DNA from: DAIRUQ01 sp036803245
GTDB taxonomy: Bacteria; Chloroflexota; Anaerolineae; UBA1429
Reading direction: 5' to 3'
DNA length: 17,689 nucleotides
NCBI GenBank assembly: GCA_036803245.1
Contig: DAIRUQ010000057.1
Location: forward strand, 1-17,689
The notes under the pieces are model-generated. The model was not told where the DNA came from and made no database searches. It saw only the letters and a list, made by a program, of their open reading frames with translations. Below are positions 13,877-17,689 of this stretch, piece after piece (the stretch's first letter is position 1; every line of letters starts with the position of its first letter). The position numbers and the translations under genes were made by a program.

Positions 13877-14715
13877 GGGCTAGCGCTGATACTCGAGCGG
13901 GCAGTGGAAACCATCATCTGCAACAGCACGTCCAACTCGTCAGCCGTGATGGAGGGCACGACGCGATCGTAGCGGCCGATGATGCCATAGACGTGACGCC
14001 CCTCCTCCAGGGGTAGCCAAACGTACACCACTTGGCTCAACAGGTATCGGCGCTGCGGGTCACGCGAATAGAGCGAGACCGACGCGGCCAGAAGGGGATC
14101 GTCATGCAGGCGGCGCTGCACTTGGATCACCTCGTTGCGGCGCGCCTCCAGAGCTCGCACCTCCTCGGCCAGTGCGTCCAGCCCTTGTCCATCGAGAGTC
14201 ACGCCCACGGGTTCGTCCACCAGGCGCACCTTGGCCCAGGCCTGGCGCGGCGGCATGAACGAGAGCTCGTTCATGCCCTGTTCGCTGACCGTCCACTCGA
14301 CGGGGTGTGTCACCGTGACCGCGCCTGTGAGATCGACCGATGCGACCCACGATGACGGGATCTCGATGCTGCTCAGCGCGTCGAGGTCGTTCGCCCAGAT
14401 GGGCGTCACGTCAGGCTCGGGGGTGCGGGTGGGCGCGCGGGTAGCCGTGTGGGTGGGGCGTGGCGTTCGTGACGCCCTGGGGGTAGCGGTCAGCACTCGC
14501 GGCGCAATATCGGTTGCCTCGGGGGGCACCGTCACGGCGGCATGAGGCCGCTCGTCCTCGGTCTCGATGATCGTCACGGGGCGCACGGGCGTGGCGGTGG
14601 GGCCCTGACAGGCCGCCAGGGCGGATCCCATCAACGCCAAGCCGCCCGCCAGCGCAAGGCTGGCCAGGCGGGTCGCAAACCAGGATCGGGGGCAGTGTCG
14701 TCTAGTTGGCATCAT
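13873..14715 (-). CDS. Lipoprotein with Thr/Pro linker, unknown folded domain
   Basis: 280 residues from adjacent ATGs at 14715/14712; the ribosome site is weak. Residues 11-36 are a lipoprotein signal with lipobox LAAC (C36). Residues 40-105 are a low-complexity region rich in T, P, A and R ('TATPRASRTPRPTHTATRAPTRTPEPD'-like, not listed in full). Residues 110-280 fold as a soluble domain: 'IEIPSSWVASVDLTGAVTV', 'HPVEWTVSEQGMNELSFMPP', a helix 'LDALAEEVRALEARRNEVIQVQRRL', and 'RYLLSQVVYVWLPLEEGRHVYGIIGRYD'. The 'hydrophobic strand, HP-x-W-x-V, strand' start is reminiscent of the PsbP/Mog1-like fold (inference only). It is anchored outside the membrane. It sits between a sugar oxidoreductase and the unknown gene, with 69 and 85 bases to each, so operon membership is uncertain. 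Confidence 0.8.
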   Translation of the reverse strand: MMPTRRHCPRSWFATRLASLALAGGLALMGSALAACQGPTATPVRPVTIIETEDERPHAAVTVPPEATDIAPRVLTATPRASRTPRPTHTATRAPTRTPEPDVTPIWANDLDALSSIEIPSSWVASVDLTGAVTVTHPVEWTVSEQGMNELSFMPPRQAWAKVRLVDEPVGVTLDGQGLDALAEEVRALEARRNEVIQVQRRLHDDPLLAASVSLYSRDPQRRYLLSQVVYVWLPLEEGRHVYGIIGRYDRVVPSITADELDVLLQMMVSTARSSISASP

Positions 14716-14737
14716 ATAGGTGACGGCCAGCGGGCGC

Positions 14738-14769
14738 CCAGGGTTCCGACGGGTATGCCGAGCCCCTGG
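14738..14769 (-). terminator. Weak hairpin after the oxidoreductase gene
   Basis: CCAGGG (14738-14743) pairs with CCCTGG (14764-14769) across a 20-base loop, 16 bases after the oxidoreductase stop. There is no U-tract. It may separate the oxidoreductase from the lipoprotein transcript. Confidence 0.25.
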
Positions 14770-14784
14770 ACGCCCTCGCTGACC

Positions 14785-15882
14785 CTAGCGGCCAAATCCT
14801 TTCTCTGCGGAGGCGATCTCGTCCGCCGTGACCTCGCGACTGAGGTGCGACGAGAGATAGACGCCCTCGGTGATAAAGGCGGTGTTTAGCGCGATGCCCG
14901 CCGTATCCAGCAAGGGCACGCGCCCCAATTGCGCCCACACCCAGTGACGCTGGCTGTGGTCATAGCCCGCGGTGGTGGGGTCGCAGCGGTGCCAGCGCGT
15001 GTCGGCTCCCTGAAGATCAAAGGTGCCGTCCATCTCGATGTCGGCGAGCGTGGTGAAATAGGAGAACGGCTCCAGGCGCAGGCCGCCCTTGGCGCCATAG
15101 ATGTGGTCGCCCTGAGGCTGGTCCGAGTGAATCGCCCAGGCCTCTTCCATCAAAAAGGTGATGCCGCCAGCCATGCGAATGACGGCCATGCCCAGCTCCT
15201 CGACGTCGTATCCCGCCTCGTCGCGGCGATCCTCGTACATGGGCAGTTGCTGGAAGGTGCTGCCCGAGACCGTCAGCACGTCGGGGTTGCCCAGGAGGTA
15301 CAGGATGCGCGAGATGTGGTAGACGGCCATATCCAGCATGGCGCCGCCACCAGCGGCCTTGCGCTGGACAAAGGCGGGCGTGGCATAGCCATCGACCCAC
15401 GGGCGCCCTCGGCGACGATAGTGCGACGCCTTGGCATAGTAGATATCGCCCAGTAGGCCCTCGTCGATGATCCGCTTGGCGGCGCGGCACTCGGTCTGGT
15501 AGAGGGTCGAGAGCTGGATATGCAGCTTCTGGCCCGTCTCCACGGCCTTGTCATACATGGCCTTGGCATCCTGGTAGCACCACGACATGGGCTTTTCGCA
15601 GTAGACGTTCTTGCCAGCCTCCAGCGCCGCGATGGTGACGGGGGCGTGCAGGCGGTTGTGCAGGGCCACGTCCACCGCGTCGACGTCGTCGCGTTTCAGC
15701 AGCTCGGCATAGTCGGCATAGACGTGGGGGATGCCGTATTCCTGCGCCACGCGCTGGGCCTCGTCCTGACGCAGGTCGCAAACGGCCACGATCTCGGCCT
15801 CGGGAACCTCGGCATAGTTGCGGATATGCGACTTGCCGATGATGCCCGTCCCAATGATTCCGATCCGTACCTTGTCCTTCAT
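14785..15882 (-). CDS. Gfo/Idh/MocA family sugar oxidoreductase
   Basis: 365 residues from the ATG at 15882, which has AAAGGAG; an ATG at 15900 adds six residues but has no ribosome site. The Rossmann motif is 'RIGIIGTGIIGKSHI' (6-20), with D37 in 'VAVCDLRQ' near the end of the second strand. 'EKPM' (96-99) is the family signature Lys motif. The C-terminal half has 'GGGAMLDMAVYHISRILYLLG', where D184 is followed by Y188 and H189; Tyr at the +4 position recalls the glucose-fructose-oxidoreductase branch more than the inositol-dehydrogenase DxGxH form (inference). NAD(P)-dependent oxidation of a sugar or derivative is expected. It stands 66 bases behind the GH78 gene, with a good ribosome site and no clear promoter, so cotranscription is likely and the sugar released by GH78 is a plausible substrate. 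Confidence 0.92.
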   Translation of the reverse strand: MKDKVRIGIIGTGIIGKSHIRNYAEVPEAEIVAVCDLRQDEAQRVAQEYGIPHVYADYAELLKRDDVDAVDVALHNRLHAPVTIAALEAGKNVYCEKPMSWCYQDAKAMYDKAVETGQKLHIQLSTLYQTECRAAKRIIDEGLLGDIYYAKASHYRRRGRPWVDGYATPAFVQRKAAGGGAMLDMAVYHISRILYLLGNPDVLTVSGSTFQQLPMYEDRRDEAGYDVEELGMAVIRMAGGITFLMEEAWAIHSDQPQGDHIYGAKGGLRLEPFSYFTTLADIEMDGTFDLQGADTRWHRCDPTTAGYDHSQRHWVWAQLGRVPLLDTAGIALNTAFITEGVYLSSHLSREVTADEIASAEKGFGR

Positions 15883-15922
15883 GGTGCTCCTTTGCTGCAA
15901 CCATCCATCTCATACCGTCCGA

Positions 15923-15938
15923 GGCCCAAAGAGGGGCC
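15923..15938 (-). terminator. Short hairpin between GH78 and oxidoreductase genes
   Basis: GGCCC (15923-15927) and GGGCC (15934-15938) enclose a 6-base loop just after the GH78 stop. The 5-base stem and missing U-tract make it a poor terminator; it may only modulate mRNA stability. Confidence 0.2.
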
Positions 15939-15948
15939 AGTCAGCCCA

Positions 15949-17658
15949 CTAGAGCGGGAAAGCGGGGCCCTCTTGGACGCGCTCGACCCCCGCGGGCAGT
16001 TCGATCTCGCAGGTGATGCTGCCGTCGTCGTGGCGCTCGTGGGCCACGCGGATCAGCCCATGAGGCGTTGGGAAAGTGCCCCGCGCCCATGCCAGGTCGC
16101 CCAGATGCGGCGCGATGCGTACCTGGCGGAATCCTGGCGCGACGGGTCTCACGCCCAGCACGTGCTCCGAAAGCCAGGCAGTGGGACCGCCAGCCCAGCC
16201 GTGGCACAGGCTATGGCGCAGCCCCTGGTAGCAGTAGCGCCCAAAGTCCGCGTGGATGTCGACGCGACCAGGCGGCACCACCTGGTCGATGCCCACGGCG
16301 CCTTCCGTCCAGGCCAGGTCGAAATCCTCCCAGAAGGTGGTGGCGCCCATGTCCAGCATGGCGCCCCAGTAGCTACGAATGGCGTCGAGGGCGCCCTGAT
16401 AGTCGCCGGCCAGCGCCTTTGCCTGGAGCATATAGTAGCCGTAGAACGTGCTCATACCCTGGGCGCCACCCACGGCCAGCACCTGCTCGTTCATGGTGCG
16501 GGCATCCTCAAGGCCGGCCAGCGCCAGCAAAGCCGCGGCTTGCTTGGTCTCACCGATGGCGGGGCGGTGGCTCCCTAGGGAGGCCTGATACCGCTCATAC
16601 TGCTGGCTCATCTCGGGCTCGTCCAACGCCGAGCAGATCTCGGCGCCGGCGCGCATGACCAGCACCATCAGCGCCTGCAGCCCGGCGTGCCGTGCCACGT
16701 CGTTATCGGCCGTGGGCCAATCGAGAAAGCGCATCCCATCCAGCCGCTCGGCGCCGTCGGCCCCGATCCGCGCAAAGAGCTGCTCCAGTAGGGCCAGCAC
16801 ATAGTCGCGCTGCTGCTGCAGGTAGGCCAGGTCGCCGTGGTAGAGGTACCAGTGATGGTGGATCAGCAGCCACCAGAGCGAGTAGGAGCTGATGCCATTC
16901 ATCCAGCCGGGCAGGGGAGTGCCATCGCGCACAAAATCCAGGCTGCGCGGCACCACATCCTGCGCCCCGAACACCGTGCTGATGACCCGCGTCTCCGGAT
17001 GCATGTCGCCGATCCAAACCAGCCGGTCGCGCTTGATGCCGTCCCATAGGTACTCTTGCATGTTCAGCTGTACGGTGTAGGCGCCAGTCTGCCAGATGCG
17101 GTTGAGGCGGTCGTCGCTGCAGGAAAAGGTTCCCAGGTGGGGCAGATCGCGGTAGATGGCGATGGCGCGCACGGCGGTGAGCTGGATTTCTTTGCCGGCA
17201 TCCACCAGGTCGATGCGCACAAAGCGAAAGCCGGTGTTGCCGATCTCGTGCGAGCCGATGGCGGGAACCAGCGTCACCTGGTCGCGGATGGCGTGGTCGT
17301 TGCGATAGCTCTGGCCTGGGATGCCATCGGGATCCACGTCGGACATGGCTTCGCTGACAGACTCGCCAAAGCGCACCCGCAGCTTCACAGGCTTGGTGTC
17401 CGTCGCCGCGATAGCCGTGATCTGGACGCCGCCCTGGAGCTCGCGGCCGAAATCCAACAGGATGCCTGGTGCCTGACCCTTGTGGGCCAGCGTGCAGATC
17501 TCTTGCGGAAAGAGCGACGCCTGCCCCCCCTGCTCGACCAGCAGCGCCTCTGGGTTCCGCGGAGCGGCGTCGCCCTCGGTCTGCCACACGATGCGGGTGG
17601 GCATCACATAGCGCCGCACGCGGGGATCAACGGACAGGTCGGGCGTCGTGTAGGCCAT
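15949..17658 (-). CDS. GH78-type alpha-L-rhamnosidase
   Basis: 569 residues from the ATG at 17658, 9 bases behind AGGGAG; the GTG at 17664 would be too close to that site. Residues 1-170 are beta-sandwich ('ILLDFGRELQGGVQI', 'FRFVRIDLVDAG'). The catalytic (alpha/alpha)6 barrel begins at 'LPHLGTFSCSDDRLNRIWQTGAYTVQLNMQEYL' and contains 'WDGIKRDRLVWIGD' (205-218), the hallmark acidic motif of GH78. The second catalytic Glu is likely E444 in 'TTFWEDFDLAW', and 'CHGWAGGPTAWLSEHVLGV' (485-503) is the C-terminal substrate-pocket motif. GH78 enzymes are inverting and release terminal alpha-L-rhamnose from rhamnogalacturonan, glycosides or gellan. No signal peptide, so cytoplasmic. It is shorter than typical multidomain GH78 proteins (often over 800 residues), with fewer N-terminal beta-sandwich modules. 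The 31 bases left upstream show no promoter. Confidence 0.9.
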   Translation of the reverse strand: MAYTTPDLSVDPRVRRYVMPTRIVWQTEGDAAPRNPEALLVEQGGQASLFPQEICTLAHKGQAPGILLDFGRELQGGVQITAIAATDTKPVKLRVRFGESVSEAMSDVDPDGIPGQSYRNDHAIRDQVTLVPAIGSHEIGNTGFRFVRIDLVDAGKEIQLTAVRAIAIYRDLPHLGTFSCSDDRLNRIWQTGAYTVQLNMQEYLWDGIKRDRLVWIGDMHPETRVISTVFGAQDVVPRSLDFVRDGTPLPGWMNGISSYSLWWLLIHHHWYLYHGDLAYLQQQRDYVLALLEQLFARIGADGAERLDGMRFLDWPTADNDVARHAGLQALMVLVMRAGAEICSALDEPEMSQQYERYQASLGSHRPAIGETKQAAALLALAGLEDARTMNEQVLAVGGAQGMSTFYGYYMLQAKALAGDYQGALDAIRSYWGAMLDMGATTFWEDFDLAWTEGAVGIDQVVPPGRVDIHADFGRYCYQGLRHSLCHGWAGGPTAWLSEHVLGVRPVAPGFRQVRIAPHLGDLAWARGTFPTPHGLIRVAHERHDDGSITCEIELPAGVERVQEGPAFPL

Positions 17659-17689
17659 GGTCACTGGCTCCCTGTTTTCTGAGTGGACG

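Noticed and set aside
15520..16578. 352-codon plus-strand frame spanning the oxidoreductase and GH78 genes in antisense.
   Set aside because: It covers two unrelated genes and the gap between them, which a real gene would not do, and shows no family motif.
16703..17587. 294-codon minus-strand frame in another register inside GH78.
   Set aside because: Out-of-frame shadow of the GH78 coding region, very Arg/Gly/Ala/Pro-rich, without a start site.

Overview
The window is GC-rich, gene-dense bacterial DNA with 14 protein genes, no RNA genes, no CRISPR array and no mobile element that I can see. Exported proteins carry long Thr/Pro/Ala-rich linkers of the 'TATPTPT' kind next to lipoboxes or signal peptides. 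That style, together with the high GC, suggests Chloroflexota (Anaerolineae/Caldilineae-like). This is an inference from protein style, not from a marker gene. No gene-free stretch exceeds 180 bases.

Layout. 3-1794 (+): two exported proteins, the first cut by the window edge and built on PTYTPY repeats, the second a Cys-rich, C-terminally membrane-anchored protein. 6065-1791 (-): a tight three-gene operon of a GH28/GH49-like beta-helix enzyme, a beta-helix lipoprotein with a GH110-like aspartate triad, and a nitrilase-superfamily amidohydrolase. 6198-6758 (+): a Cys-cluster flavoprotein, divergent from that operon. 7141-6755 (-): a small SCP2-domain protein. 7234-9063 (+): a GH51 alpha-L-arabinofuranosidase, divergent from the SCP2 gene across a promoter with a long symmetric dyad. 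From 17658 down to 9121 every gene is on the minus strand: GH78 alpha-L-rhamnosidase, Gfo/Idh/MocA oxidoreductase, lipoprotein, unknown two-lobed protein, alpha/beta-hydrolase with an extra C-terminal domain, two GT4 glycosyltransferases, and a zinc-ribbon miniprotein.

Function. The predicted activities (arabinofuranosidase, rhamnosidase, GH28/49-like and GH110-like beta-helix enzymes, esterase-type hydrolase, sugar oxidoreductase) fit breakdown of decorated plant or algal polysaccharide such as rhamnogalacturonan or arabinan side chains. Only the beta-helix lipoprotein is predicted to be exported. GH51, GH78, the GH28/49-like enzyme and the hydrolase have no signal peptide, so they probably finish imported oligosaccharides in the cytoplasm. 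No transporter or transcription factor for the locus lies inside the window. The two glycosyltransferases look like a separate biosynthetic unit with its own promoter and a possible attenuator.

Regulatory signals are unusually readable. Four minus-strand sigma70-like promoters with exact 17-base spacers precede the SCP2, zinc-ribbon, GT and unknown-protein genes. A dyad sits on the SCP2/GH51 divergent promoter, a second one on the flavoprotein/beta-helix divergent promoter, and a long hairpin closes the GH51/zinc-ribbon convergent pair. Two other convergent pairs share a single CTAG as both stop codons.
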